From CAZWES01 sp964632395 (lineage in GTDB: Bacteria; Patescibacteriota; Gracilibacteria; Peribacterales; Peribacteraceae): a stretch of 54,100 nt of DNA. Of the stretch, positions 1 through 7,451 are shown one piece after another. Below the pieces are notes generated by a model. It was not told the origin of the DNA. It ran no database searches and was given only the letters and a program-made list of their open reading frames with translations. The position numbers were made by a program, and so were the translations under genes. Location of the stretch: NCBI GenBank assembly GCA_964632395.1, contig CAZWES010000005.1:1-54100 (forward strand), read 5' to 3'. Positions within the stretch are counted from its first letter, which is position 1, and each line of letters opens with the position of its first letter.

Positions 1-213
1 CACGTCACCTTCCGAAATCTCACAGATGAGATCATCGAGCAGTGGATTGATACGGGGCTTTGGAAAGAGCGCTCGGGGGCGTTTCAGATAGAACTTCCTG
101 AAGTCAAATTGGCTGAGGAACTTGAGAAACATCCTCTCATCTGCGGATTACAAGGAGAGTTCGAGACTGTTGTGGGGTTTCCGGTGGAGGTGTTTAAGCG
201 AATGATTCGTTGA
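1..213 (+). CDS. maf: Maf-like nucleotide pyrophosphatase, C-terminal part
   Basis: The window opens inside this gene, and 70 codons to a TGA stop are visible. The family hydrolyses non-canonical or modified nucleoside triphosphates to monophosphates in the cytoplasm. The visible part matches the Maf C-terminal pattern: a Trp followed by a SGAFQIE segment, then a G.QGEFETVVGFPVE segment that matches the usual G.EG.Y.NVVGLP. The catalytic N-terminal half lies outside the window, so the exact substrate class cannot be judged. The following 146 nt carry no gene. Confidence 0.75.
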   Translation, partial: HVTFRNLTDEIIEQWIDTGLWKERSGAFQIELPEVKLAEELEKHPLICGLQGEFETVVGFPVEVFKRMIR

Positions 214-359
214 CTAGAGTTAAGGATGATATACAGTACCCTTCCTTATTATTTTGCTCTTTTAAACTATTGGCCCACAGCTGCGTGTGGCTTTATTAGG
301 GCTCCAGGGTGCTGTGGGAATGGTGGAAAACAAGAACCCTTTTGTTGGAGGACTGAAAA

Positions 360-950
360 ATGAGAACCGTCATGATTTTTGTTCTGTTGTGTTCGCCGCT
401 TGTCGCGGCTGAGCCAGTGGAGGTTAAGATTCCGCTTGTGTTCCGGGTTACGGCCGAACCGGCCGACGATCTTTCTCATGCCTTCAAGGGAAGGTTTGAG
501 AAGCTTGAGCGACAATTCAAGGGATTGAATCGTCGTGTCAAAAACATCGCAGGGCGTGTTGATGGAGTTGAAAGCTCTGTCGTCGCGCTCAACGATCGCA
601 TGGATGCAATTGAGATTGATGAGGGAGTGCCAAAGTACTTCTATTTCAACCTCAAAAAGGGGGTTCTAGAAATGTCTCATCCGGAGAGGAATACCATCTT
701 CTTTTGGCGAGCAGAGAGACCCGGATGTAAACCAGAAATAGAGGTTTGGATCGACAAAGGTTGGAGGGAGACACACAGGAAGCACTGCTCTGGTGAACTT
801 CCTCGGCTTGAGGCAGGACTGTATTTTGTCGACAAGGAAGGCAAAAGCAGATTACTACTAGATCCGGATGGGGCGATTGAGTTGAACAAGATGCTCGATA
901 AGTTTTATCGGGCACTTGAAAGGAATCCCACAGCAGCCTCTGCGCCTTAG
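360..950 (+). CDS. Secreted coiled-coil protein of unknown function
   Basis: This 196-aa protein is not recognised as a family. It begins with a short hydrophobic signal peptide (about residues 1-17, ending LVAAEP), so it is probably exported. Residues about 42-80 are rich in charged residues with a heptad-like spacing (FEKLERQFKGLNRRVKNI), which suggests a coiled coil. The C-terminal half has a Cys pair and mixed strands. A clear Shine-Dalgarno GGAGG lies at 347-351, eight bases before the ATG, which is unusual here because most genes in the window have none. It stands alone between maf and another unknown gene. Confidence 0.6.
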   Translation: MRTVMIFVLLCSPLVAAEPVEVKIPLVFRVTAEPADDLSHAFKGRFEKLERQFKGLNRRVKNIAGRVDGVESSVVALNDRMDAIEIDEGVPKYFYFNLKKGVLEMSHPERNTIFFWRAERPGCKPEIEVWIDKGWRETHRKHCSGELPRLEAGLYFVDKEGKSRLLLDPDGAIELNKMLDKFYRALERNPTAASAP

Positions 951-975
951 GGCGCAGGGGCGGAAACGGCTGCTG
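931..975 (+). terminator. Nested hairpin over the stop codon of the preceding gene
   Basis: An outer stem (931-938 with 968-975, 8 bp) encloses a perfect 7-bp stem, CTGCGCC at 940-946 with GGCGCAG at 951-957, around a TTAG loop containing the stop codon. No U-run follows, so it is a structural 3' end or a repeat-type element rather than a canonical Rho-independent terminator. Confidence 0.35.
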
Positions 976-1050
976 ACGCACATCGCGTTAGCGGCCAGTT
1001 TCTTATGTGGCAGAAATATGGTAAAATATACTTAACAAATACAAATTTTC

Positions 1051-1668
1051 ATGGGAATTCTTAAAGGAAGATCCGGGCCGCGTAAGAGACTCTTTAATAG
1101 AGAAAGATTTGCGTTGTGTAAACGGGAAAAGCAGGAAGTTAAAGAGTACACGCAGGAGAGCTTAAAAGGTGCATGTGATGAGATTAAAAGATGGAGGGAA
1201 GAACAAAAGCTCCATGAATCCAAAGATCTGCCGATATGCCAGATTGGTTTGAACACATTTACTGCATCTGCAGATTCTCCATTATATCTGCATTACAGGG
1301 GATCCATACTTTCGCGTCGGCGTGCGCTGCTCCCACGCAGAAGGTGGGTGCGCACAAAGGTTCGTGCTGAGGACTGGGCTCGTATTGATCCTAAAGAGAA
1401 TTCCATGCACATGGAGGGTGTGTATTCGGTCTGCAAGGAAGATGAATTGTTTGTGGTCTCGGTTGATCCCAATTTTGAGGGAAAAATAACGCTTTGGCAG
1501 GATGGGAAGCAGGGGGAATGTGATTTGAGAGAAAGAAGGGAAGATGCGTGGCAGGTAGCTGAACCAATTCACAGAAAGCTTACTGAAGAAGAAATGAATG
1601 CAGCTAAAGCTGAGGATGCTCTCGATGAGCAGGAAAGGCAGATTGAGAATCTTGGTGAAAATAATTAA
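1051..1668 (+). CDS. Hypothetical cytoplasmic protein
   Basis: This 205-aa protein is not recognised. It has no signal peptide or membrane segment. The first 55 residues are very basic with many Lys/Arg/Glu and are probably helical. A middle region (about 60-165) looks like mixed alpha/beta. The C-terminus (about 172-205) is a charged helix (TEEEMNAAKAEDALDEQE). No Shine-Dalgarno is present, but a TAAAAT box lies at 1022-1027. The stop overlaps by four bases the stop of the convergent gene on the other strand. Confidence 0.5.
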   Translation: MGILKGRSGPRKRLFNRERFALCKREKQEVKEYTQESLKGACDEIKRWREEQKLHESKDLPICQIGLNTFTASADSPLYLHYRGSILSRRRALLPRRRWVRTKVRAEDWARIDPKENSMHMEGVYSVCKEDELFVVSVDPNFEGKITLWQDGKQGECDLRERREDAWQVAEPIHRKLTEEEMNAAKAEDALDEQERQIENLGENN

Positions 1669-1874
1669 GCAGCTAATTCACCAGACTTCCTTTTCTGTGA
1701 TTCTCTTTGGTTTTTGAGCTGTTCACGTAGCAATCTGAATGCCTCTCTGCGCACCAGTGCGTGACACCCTTCACAGCCTGCTTCCACAATTAGCGATGGA
1801 GGTAAATCATCATGTGCAGAATTGATTGCCCTTGCGACTAACATTTCGATCTCACGCCTACCAAGAGTATTCAT
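1665..1874 (-). CDS. Small hypothetical protein, third gene of a coupled unit
   Basis: This 69-aa reading frame begins MNTLGRREIEMLV and ends in a basic tail rich in Lys and Arg. I chose the ATG at 1874 because it forms an ATGA overlap with the stop of the upstream gene, the same arrangement as at the next junction. A Cys pair (EAGCEGC) sits mid-protein. No family is recognised. The frame stays open further upstream, but that part reads through the neighbour and looks random. Translation is probably coupled to the two upstream genes. Confidence 0.5.
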   Translation of the reverse strand: MNTLGRREIEMLVARAINSAHDDLPPSLIVEAGCEGCHALVRREAFRLLREQLKNQRESQKRKSGELAA

Positions 1875-2110
1875 AGTGTTTGGGAGGAAAGGATACGTCC
1901 GTGACCTTCTATAACACGTTTTGCCTCGGTAATATCTGCTGCGGTAAGGCATCCGCTTATTTTTATGCGAATTTCGTCTGTGTCTCTGGGGAATATGGCT
2001 GTGGCAGCACACGGAACGCTTCTTGCTATATTGTTTCCTTTAGCTGTTCGGTCTGCACTTTGTACTTCTACAGAAAACAAGTGATTAATGTATGGAGGAT
2101 TGTTGTTCAT
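1871..2110 (-). CDS. Small hypothetical protein, second gene of a coupled unit
   Basis: This 79-aa protein of unknown family starts MNNNPPYINHLFSVE. A beta-alpha pattern (EIRIKISGCLTAADITEAK) is visible near the C-terminus. The start codon overlaps the upstream stop by four bases (2107-2110), and its own stop overlaps the next start (1871-1874), which indicates tight translational coupling. It has no signal peptide or membrane segment. The product most likely acts together with its two neighbours, but nothing in the sequence shows how. Confidence 0.5.
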   Translation of the reverse strand: MNNNPPYINHLFSVEVQSADRTAKGNNIARSVPCAATAIFPRDTDEIRIKISGCLTAADITEAKRVIEGHGRILSSQTL

Positions 2111-2430
2111 GGTTTGCTTGTGGAATTAGGTGATTTACTACTTAAAGCTTGTTTCAACATTTCCTCAAAGGGATTGGCATCGAGGCGCTCAAGAAGTTCA
2201 GGAATTTTTTCTAATGGTATATCAAGCTTGTGACACGCCTCCCTCAGTTTATGTTGTATTGCAGCGGTTGCGTTGGATAAATTTCCTGTCTCAGCGAACT
2301 GAGGAAATACAGGATGTGTTAATTGCCACCTTTGGCCTCGTAATATACCTCCAGAGTGATGCATAGCTGCCGTATCTTTTACTCTTAAAAAACATTTCAC
2401 AAACATCCCCACAAAACTATACAAATCCAT
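2107..2430 (-). CDS. Hypothetical protein, first gene of a coupled three-gene unit
   Basis: This 107-aa reading frame starts MDLYSFVGMFVKCF. The second Met (at 2406) is an alternative start, because TATAGT lies just upstream of it inside the frame. The C-terminal half is helical (IQHKLREACHKLDIPLE, then EKIPELLERLD). The protein is not recognised. It is divergent from the ACT-domain gene, with only 22 bp between the two start codons, and that gap is filled by a perfect inverted repeat. A shared operator for both directions is therefore plausible. Confidence 0.5.
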   Translation of the reverse strand: MDLYSFVGMFVKCFLRVKDTAAMHHSGGILRGQRWQLTHPVFPQFAETGNLSNATAAIQHKLREACHKLDIPLEKIPELLERLDANPFEEMLKQALSSKSPNSTSKP

Positions 2431-2437
2431 CGTAATT

Positions 2438-2453
2438 TGTTACATTTGTAACA
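2438..2453. promoter_or_regulatory. Palindromic operator candidate between divergent genes
   Basis: TGTTACA and TGTAACA form a perfect inverted repeat with 7-bp arms and a TT centre. It fills most of the 22-bp gap between the divergent start codons at 2430 (minus) and 2453 (plus). A dimeric regulator bound here would cover the 5' end of both transcripts. Which protein binds is not visible. Confidence 0.5.
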
Positions 2454-3106
2454 TGATAAAACTTACTGATGCAGTTAAAGAAATTGTTTCAGGAAATCCC
2501 ATCCTCCAATTCGGTCTCCAACACCGCCTACTCAACCTCTCGCAAACTGCCGCATACCTTAAACCGCTCATCGAGACCAAGGCAAAAAAGCAAGTCTCCG
2601 TAAATGCGCTGACGATGGCACTCTCGCGGCTCCAGAGAAGTATCAAAAAGAAAGGATTGCAGCGGGAGAATTACAGATTTGATCGGATCAATATGCATAC
2701 GGGGCTTTCCACTTTCACATTTATACGCACGCCGGAAACGCATGCTGAAGTTCACAAATTGTATAATTCGATTCAAAAGAAGCAGGGATACATAACAATT
2801 TCGCAAGGGTCCGGACAAATCACTGTAATCATCGAATCGCGATTTAAAACAAATGTTCGTGATGCAATAAGTGCGCGGTCGAGATTTTGCCACGAGAACA
2901 TCGCTGCAATCGGGATTGCGTTTGATGAGAAGTACATTGAGGTCCCAGGCTTGATCTACGTAGTCCTCCAGCAAATGATGCTCCTCAACATCAACATAAT
3001 CGAAGTAAGCTCCACGTTTACAGAGCTTGTGCTTTATGTATCGGAATCTGATCTTAAGACTGCGTTTGAGGCGTTGGAGGTGCTGTTTCGCCCCTTATTA
3101 CGGTGA
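2453..3106 (+). CDS. ACT-domain protein, possibly regulatory
   Basis: This is a 217-aa soluble protein. Residues about 1-75 look like a helical region (LKPLIETKAKKQVSVNALTM). Residues about 150-215 resemble an aspartokinase-type ACT fold: IGIAFDE, then PGLIYVVLQQMM, INIIEVSSTFTELVLYV, and a final helix SDLKTAFEAL. ACT domains bind amino acids or similar small ligands. A helical N-terminus plus ACT domain and the palindrome directly at its start suggest a ligand-responsive DNA-binding regulator, but that is inference. The 3' end overlaps the convergent STAS gene by 53 bp. Confidence 0.55.
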   Translation: MIKLTDAVKEIVSGNPILQFGLQHRLLNLSQTAAYLKPLIETKAKKQVSVNALTMALSRLQRSIKKKGLQRENYRFDRINMHTGLSTFTFIRTPETHAEVHKLYNSIQKKQGYITISQGSGQITVIIESRFKTNVRDAISARSRFCHENIAAIGIAFDEKYIEVPGLIYVVLQQMMLLNINIIEVSSTFTELVLYVSESDLKTAFEALEVLFRPLLR

Positions 3107-3482
3107 AAAGCGTGTCGAGCCTTGTGCCTTTTAGTGCAGCATCAACAAGTTTATTAGGATGTGTTAGTACAACTTTAATTCCGCGGCTTCTCAGAACATT
3201 AAATCTCCCCAATAGAAGTGAGGAAGATTTTTCCAGTTCACTTAAGTCGAATACAACAGTGCTTATATCATGTTTATCTTTATTTTTGAGAACTGTGTCG
3301 ACTGTTTCCCCAGTGTATTTGTCGACATCGTCGTGAATTGCTTCAGAAAGGGAAAGGGTTATACTGCCATCTGAGATATTAATTTCAGTGATAGTAGTTC
3401 CTACGTTGAGCTGGTGTGGAACCTGGAGAGTTCCAAGATCGAGCTCATCGGTACCCTTTTCTGGTTCTTCAGATGCGTTCAT
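3054..3482 (-). CDS. STAS-domain protein (anti-sigma antagonist-like)
   Basis: This 142-aa protein has a STAS-type core at about residues 40-130: TVVFDLSELEKSSSLLLGRF, then IKVVLTHPNK and a final helix LKGTRLDTLFTV. STAS proteins such as SpoIIAA and RsbV work by phosphorylation of a conserved Ser/Thr by an anti-sigma kinase; a Ser triplet (SSS) is present at the expected loop. Charged low-complexity tails flank the domain. No kinase or sigma partner lies next to it. It is convergent with the ACT gene and overlaps it by 53 bp. Confidence 0.6.
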   Translation of the reverse strand: MNASEEPEKGTDELDLGTLQVPHQLNVGTTITEINISDGSITLSLSEAIHDDVDKYTGETVDTVLKNKDKHDISTVVFDLSELEKSSSLLLGRFNVLRSRGIKVVLTHPNKLVDAALKGTRLDTLFTVIRGETAPPTPQTQS

Positions 3483-3637
3483 AATGAAATTAATTGAGGA
3501 AAGTACTTCACACTATTCTTACTTTCCCCCTTGTGCAAGGTCAAACTAGACTTTTTTGAAGTCGCACGGTGTGCCTGCCAGGTGGGCATTAAAGCAAAGA
3601 TTTTGGGGGTGGGATGTTTGGGTTAATCGTGTCTATC

Positions 3638-3745
3638 CCTCGATGCTTCGACCGTACTCAGCACAAGTACGCTCCTCGGTACGCCCCACTACGCGCTCCG
3701 CGCTCCGTGGGGCTACTCGGAGCTACTCGGGATGACACGGCCAGC
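3638..3745. repeat. Short dispersed GC-rich repeat, related to the ligA insert
   Basis: This segment is built of short inverted pieces (for example GCGCTCCGCGCTCC and GTACTCAGCACAAGTAC) and ends in CTCGGGATGACAC. The same kind of ending (CTCAGGATGACAG) occurs in the element inside ligA at 12841-12945. No coding potential is convincing. It lies between the STAS gene and the 3' end of ribBA. Confidence 0.5.
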
Positions 3746-3755
3746 CGCCACATGC

Positions 3756-4973
3756 TTATTTCAGAAGATGCCCTAATTTCTCCTTCTTCGCCTTCAAATA
3801 AGCACACTGCCTGTGCGACTTTGGAGATATTTCAATCGGAACCCGTTCCACAACCTCCAATCCAAAACCCTGTAGCCCCACAATCTTCTGCGGATTGTTA
3901 GTCAAAAGTCTGATCTTGCTCACGCCGAGATCGCGTAAGATTTGTGCGCCGGTTCCGTAATCTCTGAGGTCATCTGCAAAGCCGAGGTGGCGGTTTGCTT
4001 CAACCGTATCAAGTTCTTTTTTGTGCTGAAGATTGTACGCACGGATTTTGTTTGTGAGGCCAATGCCGCGGCCTTCCTGCCTCATGTAGAGGATGATACC
4101 TGCGCCTTCCTCAGAAATTTTTTCCATTGCATTTTTAAGTTGCCCGCCGCAATCGCAATGCAATGAATCAAAAGTATCACCAGTCAAACACTCAGAATGC
4201 ACGCGAACGAGAGCAGGGGAGAGTGGATCAATTTTTCCTTTTATGAGTGCGCTGTGTTCATCGCCTTCAACCGAATCGTGATAGATCTTCAATTCCCACG
4301 CTCCTGTTTTAGTCTCAAGTTCCGTTTGCGCTTCCAATCTGACGAACGTCTCATGTCTTCTGCGATACGCTATCAAGTCTGCAATTGTGATGATGGGGAT
4401 ATTGTGCTCTTCGGAGAATTCCTTCAGCGCAGGCATTCGCATCATAGAACCATCCTCGTGCATCAGCTCACTGATGACCGCGCCTTCACGAAAACCTGCA
4501 AGGCGGCAGAGATCAACTCCAGCTTCTGTGTGGCCGGCTCTCTTTAAAACGCCACCATCTTCTGCGCGCAGTGGGAAAACGTGACCGGGTCGGGAGAGAT
4601 CAGAGGGTTTTGCAACAGGATTGATTGCAGCTCTCACAGTCATCGCGCGGTCATGCGCAGAGATTCCTGTGGTCACGCCTTTTGCTGCTTCGATACTCAC
4701 AGTGAACGGCGTTCCAAGTTGCGAAGTGTTCTTCTCCACCATTGGTGGCAGATCAAGTTGGTTTGCAATGGCATTACTCAAGCTCAAACATACAATTCCT
4801 CCGGTGTGCCGAATCACAAATGCCATCTTTTCTGTGGTCACATGCTCTGCGGCAAGGATCAGGTCGCCTTCGTTCTCGCGGTCTTCGTCATCAACAACTA
4901 TTACGAAATTGCCGGACTGGAGGGAGTCGAGAGCGTCGGGTACTGTGCTTAAGTGATGTTTGTAGGAGGTCAT
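3756..4973 (-). CDS. ribBA: RibBA: DHBP synthase / GTP cyclohydrolase II
   Basis: This 405-aa bifunctional enzyme starts both branches of riboflavin synthesis: ribulose 5-phosphate to 3,4-dihydroxy-2-butanone 4-phosphate, and GTP to the diaminopyrimidine precursor. The N-terminal half shows the DHBP synthase motif DDEDRENEGD and H..GH..PL-type residues (RPGHVFPL). The C-terminal half shows the cyclohydrolase II motifs VHSECLTGD, CDCGGQL (zinc) and RQEGRGIGL. I start at the ATG at 4973 (MTSYKHH): the frame stays open to 5099, but that part is G/P-rich repeat sequence, and a TATACT -10 box lies 11 nt before the chosen ATG. ribH and ribD lie elsewhere in the window under separate promoters. Confidence 0.93.
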   Translation of the reverse strand: MTSYKHHLSTVPDALDSLQSGNFVIVVDDEDRENEGDLILAAEHVTTEKMAFVIRHTGGIVCLSLSNAIANQLDLPPMVEKNTSQLGTPFTVSIEAAKGVTTGISAHDRAMTVRAAINPVAKPSDLSRPGHVFPLRAEDGGVLKRAGHTEAGVDLCRLAGFREGAVISELMHEDGSMMRMPALKEFSEEHNIPIITIADLIAYRRRHETFVRLEAQTELETKTGAWELKIYHDSVEGDEHSALIKGKIDPLSPALVRVHSECLTGDTFDSLHCDCGGQLKNAMEKISEEGAGIILYMRQEGRGIGLTNKIRAYNLQHKKELDTVEANRHLGFADDLRDYGTGAQILRDLGVSKIRLLTNNPQKIVGLQGFGLEVVERVPIEISPKSHRQCAYLKAKKEKLGHLLK

Positions 4974-5053
4974 GGTGGGAGGGGAGTATAGCATTCTTGG
5001 TGTTGACGATCCTACGATGTGCGGAATCGAATTGGTTGTAGGAATTCCTCGTC

Positions 5054-5274
5054 CAGCCCCCTCCCCCAGCCCCTCCCCGCACGGGACCGTTTTTAGCACT
5101 CATGTCTGTTTTTGCTATTCATGACTTGCGCGTGCGGGGAGGGGGGCATGTTTTTTTAAAAAAATTTTAAGGACAAAAACATGCTCCCCCTCCGTAATTC
5201 TCATAGAAAATTGATTGCCGAAACAGTTCGGTATTATCACTGAATTAGTACGGAGGGGGGCGGGGGGAGGGCTG
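5054..5274. repeat. G/C-run inverted-repeat cluster
   Basis: The gene-free stretch 4974-5279 holds interlocking inverted repeats: 5070-5083 with 5131-5144 (14 bp), GCATGTTTTT at 5146-5155 with 5175-5184, and 5186-5195 with 5250-5259. G runs of five or six on one strand could form quadruplexes. It is probably a compound dispersed repeat. It may also work as a bidirectional 3' end between the SLH gene and ribBA. Confidence 0.55.
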
Positions 5275-5279
5275 AACGG

Positions 5280-6668
5280 CTACCTCAGCTCAACCGTATA
5301 CGTCTGGCTCCCCGCAGCCTCTTCAGTTTTCTTAACCGAAACATAATAAGTCCCTGATGGATACTCATACGTCTTTCCGCATGAGGGTCCCTCAAACCCG
5401 AACAAGTCCACATCCTCCGCAGGGTAGATTGCGCAGGAAAGGTTGTGTGCAGAAGTCAATTTAACTCGGTGGGATTGTGTGGAACCAACTCGGAAGCGAT
5501 ACCAGTCTTCAAAATCATTTCCGATTAACGTGCTCGTTTTAGGTGAACCTACTCTCAGCGATACTGCTTCTATAAAACCATCATTCCCATCACCTTCGGA
5601 TGGTGCTACATCCAGGCTGTACTCTGCGCCCTCGCTTCTTGACCTCACTTCCACCTGATATTTCCCGGCTCTAAGTGCTGCACGAATTGTGCAGGAGCCG
5701 CCTTCTTCGTATCCCACAAAGAACTCATGCGAGAAGCCGGATTCACCGAGAAGGTACAGGAAGCAACCGATGCCGGTTGACGCGGAGGTCAAATTAACTG
5801 CCTCCACGAGTACAGTTCCAGGCTCCGAGAGATCAAAAGCAAAAGCGGTTGTACCTCGTTCTCCAGTTTGCCCTGTTCGGTGCAGTGGAAAATCTGCAAG
5901 TGTCGCACCTGTTGGAGTCACTTCCTCATCATTATTTGTTTCGCTGGATGAACTGCTTGATGAAGACTCATCGTCTTCTGTTTCCTCATCCTCATCTTCA
6001 GTATCTTCTTCTGTTGGAAGCTTAAGACGATCCTCCTCCGGGATCATAGAGGCATGATAGATGATATAAGCTGCCTGAGCCCGCGTTGTCTTGTCTTCGG
6101 GGCGATAGTCATTATCCTCGGTCTGCTCCGGCGGAATAAGCCCATGCAAAACTCCGGCAAGCAGATATGGGGCATACCACGATTTAACATTCACATTTTT
6201 GTAGTCAATACCGACCTGATTCTTAAGAGTCATCTTGGGAATTGCAAATCCAAGTGTCGTTAAGACAATCTTCAGAGTTTCCACATTATTTACATGATTG
6301 GACGCGCCAAATGTTCCATCCGGATATCCCTGAACATCTCCATTATGTTTTGCAGTGCAGATGATACTTTCTGACCAGAGTCCGGCAACATCCGGAAAAC
6401 AATTGTTATAGATGTTACGAACTTCTTCATCATTTGCACGGTAAGTAAGTGCAAGCAATTCATCACGTTGCAGAGGGTCCTCTGGCCTTGCAGTGCCCTT
6501 CGGAGTTCCATCCGGGTTTGTATCACCGGTAAAAACCCCGAGCTTCTGCAAACCGTAAATTTCTGTGGCATATGGATGATCTTTGGGGACGTCTCTAAAC
6601 TGCACTGCAAGTGCAACGGAGAATGGAATCAGTATCCCGATGATCGTCACAATAAAGCGTGTGCGCAT
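5280..6668 (-). CDS. Secreted protein with three SLH domains and C-terminal beta-sandwiches
   Basis: This is a 462-aa cell-surface protein. Residues 1-21 form a signal peptide. Three S-layer homology modules follow (about 22-80, 85-150, 150-215), with typical pieces such as FRDVPKDHPYATEIYGL, PDGTFG and RAQAAYIIYHA. These modules anchor proteins to cell-wall polymers. A low-complexity linker of Glu/Asp and eight Ser separates two beta-rich domains (about 250-350 and 365-462) that resemble the pre-peptidase C-terminal type (FEDWYRFRVG, YPSGTYYVSV). No catalytic domain is visible, so it is probably structural or adhesive. Confidence 0.8.
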   Translation of the reverse strand: MRTRFIVTIIGILIPFSVALAVQFRDVPKDHPYATEIYGLQKLGVFTGDTNPDGTPKGTARPEDPLQRDELLALTYRANDEEVRNIYNNCFPDVAGLWSESIICTAKHNGDVQGYPDGTFGASNHVNNVETLKIVLTTLGFAIPKMTLKNQVGIDYKNVNVKSWYAPYLLAGVLHGLIPPEQTEDNDYRPEDKTTRAQAAYIIYHASMIPEEDRLKLPTEEDTEDEDEETEDDESSSSSSSSETNNDEEVTPTGATLADFPLHRTGQTGERGTTAFAFDLSEPGTVLVEAVNLTSASTGIGCFLYLLGESGFSHEFFVGYEEGGSCTIRAALRAGKYQVEVRSRSEGAEYSLDVAPSEGDGNDGFIEAVSLRVGSPKTSTLIGNDFEDWYRFRVGSTQSHRVKLTSAHNLSCAIYPAEDVDLFGFEGPSCGKTYEYPSGTYYVSVKKTEEAAGSQTYTVELR

Positions 6669-6775
6669 GGTGAGAACGGTATTAAAGGATATCCTACGTT
6701 ATTATTTATTATTAGTGCAACATGTGTCGTGTGATGAGAACACATCAATGGGGTTTGTAAATTTGGTGCTTTCTA

Positions 6776-7216
6776 TTACACGTTCATGATTTTGATGAGC
6801 GTTATTGCTGCTTCTGCTCCTCTACCTCTCCTCTCCTCCCCCTGCTCAATCGAATCAACATAAAGAACCCCATGCGCAATCGGCACTCCTGTTTCAAGCT
6901 GCACCTGCATCAATCCATCCGTACATCCGCGTGCAACTTCCTCTGCATGATGAGTCTCGCCCTGCACGATTACACCAAGTGCGATGATTCCATCAACTTT
7001 CTTATCTTCAATAACTTTTTTGCACGCGAGTGGGATTTCGAAAGATCCAGGCACCGTCACTGATTCAATCTTTTTAATTCCAGCTTTTTTGAGGGCACCG
7101 TGAGCAGAATCTTCCAGTGATTGTACTAAATCTTCATAATATGAAGAGCGGACGATGACGATTGTCACGTCATTTTTAACAGCTGGAATAACATCTGAAG
7201 TCTGGCTTTTCTGCAT
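6776..7216 (-). CDS. ribH: RibH: 6,7-dimethyl-8-ribityllumazine synthase
   Basis: This 146-aa enzyme condenses the RibBA product dihydroxybutanone phosphate with the ribitylamino-pyrimidine to give the lumazine precursor of riboflavin. Diagnostic motifs are VPGSFEIP, ALGVIVQGETHHAE (with the catalytic His) and HGVLYVDS, where most homologues have F/YGVLT. Length and order fit the family. A TAGAAT box ends seven bases before the ATG, so the mRNA is probably leaderless and this gene is transcribed on its own rather than with ribBA. Confidence 0.93.
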   Translation of the reverse strand: MQKSQTSDVIPAVKNDVTIVIVRSSYYEDLVQSLEDSAHGALKKAGIKKIESVTVPGSFEIPLACKKVIEDKKVDGIIALGVIVQGETHHAEEVARGCTDGLMQVQLETGVPIAHGVLYVDSIEQGEERRGRGAEAAITLIKIMNV

Positions 7217-7271
7217 CAGCTAAATTCTAGCATCTTTGGTTGCGGTGATAGTGTTGCAAGGGGTAAGGTTG

Positions 7272-7431
7272 TCAGAGAAAATTTACAAGTATCAATTTTC
7301 AATTTACAAACAATTTTCAAGGCTCAATTTTCAATTTTCAATTATCCAATTATCCAATGATTCGATGTTTGAACCTTGAAAATTGATAATTGTTTGAAAA
7401 TTGATCCCTGAAAATTGTAAATTCTCTCCGA
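7272..7431. repeat. Palindromic AT-rich repeat, family A
   Basis: Copies of TCAATTTTCAATTT fill the left arm and their complements fill the right arm, bounded by TCAGAGAAAATTT and AAATTCTCTCCGA. Other copies with the same TCGCAGAAAA-type ends are at 35150-35295 and 37160-37304, and a half copy lies inside ileS at 45483. It occupies the gap between ribH and the divergent SLH gene. Confidence 0.75.
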
Positions 7432-7451
7432 TAACTTTCCTGCCACCCATC

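Noticed and set aside
4974..5099. N-terminal extension of RibBA
   Set aside because: The added 42 residues are Gly/Pro-rich sequence from the G-run repeat, and a TATACT box sits within this stretch.
3756..7272. FMN riboswitch upstream of ribBA or ribH
   Set aside because: Both genes have short or no leaders and no conserved FMN-aptamer segments were seen.
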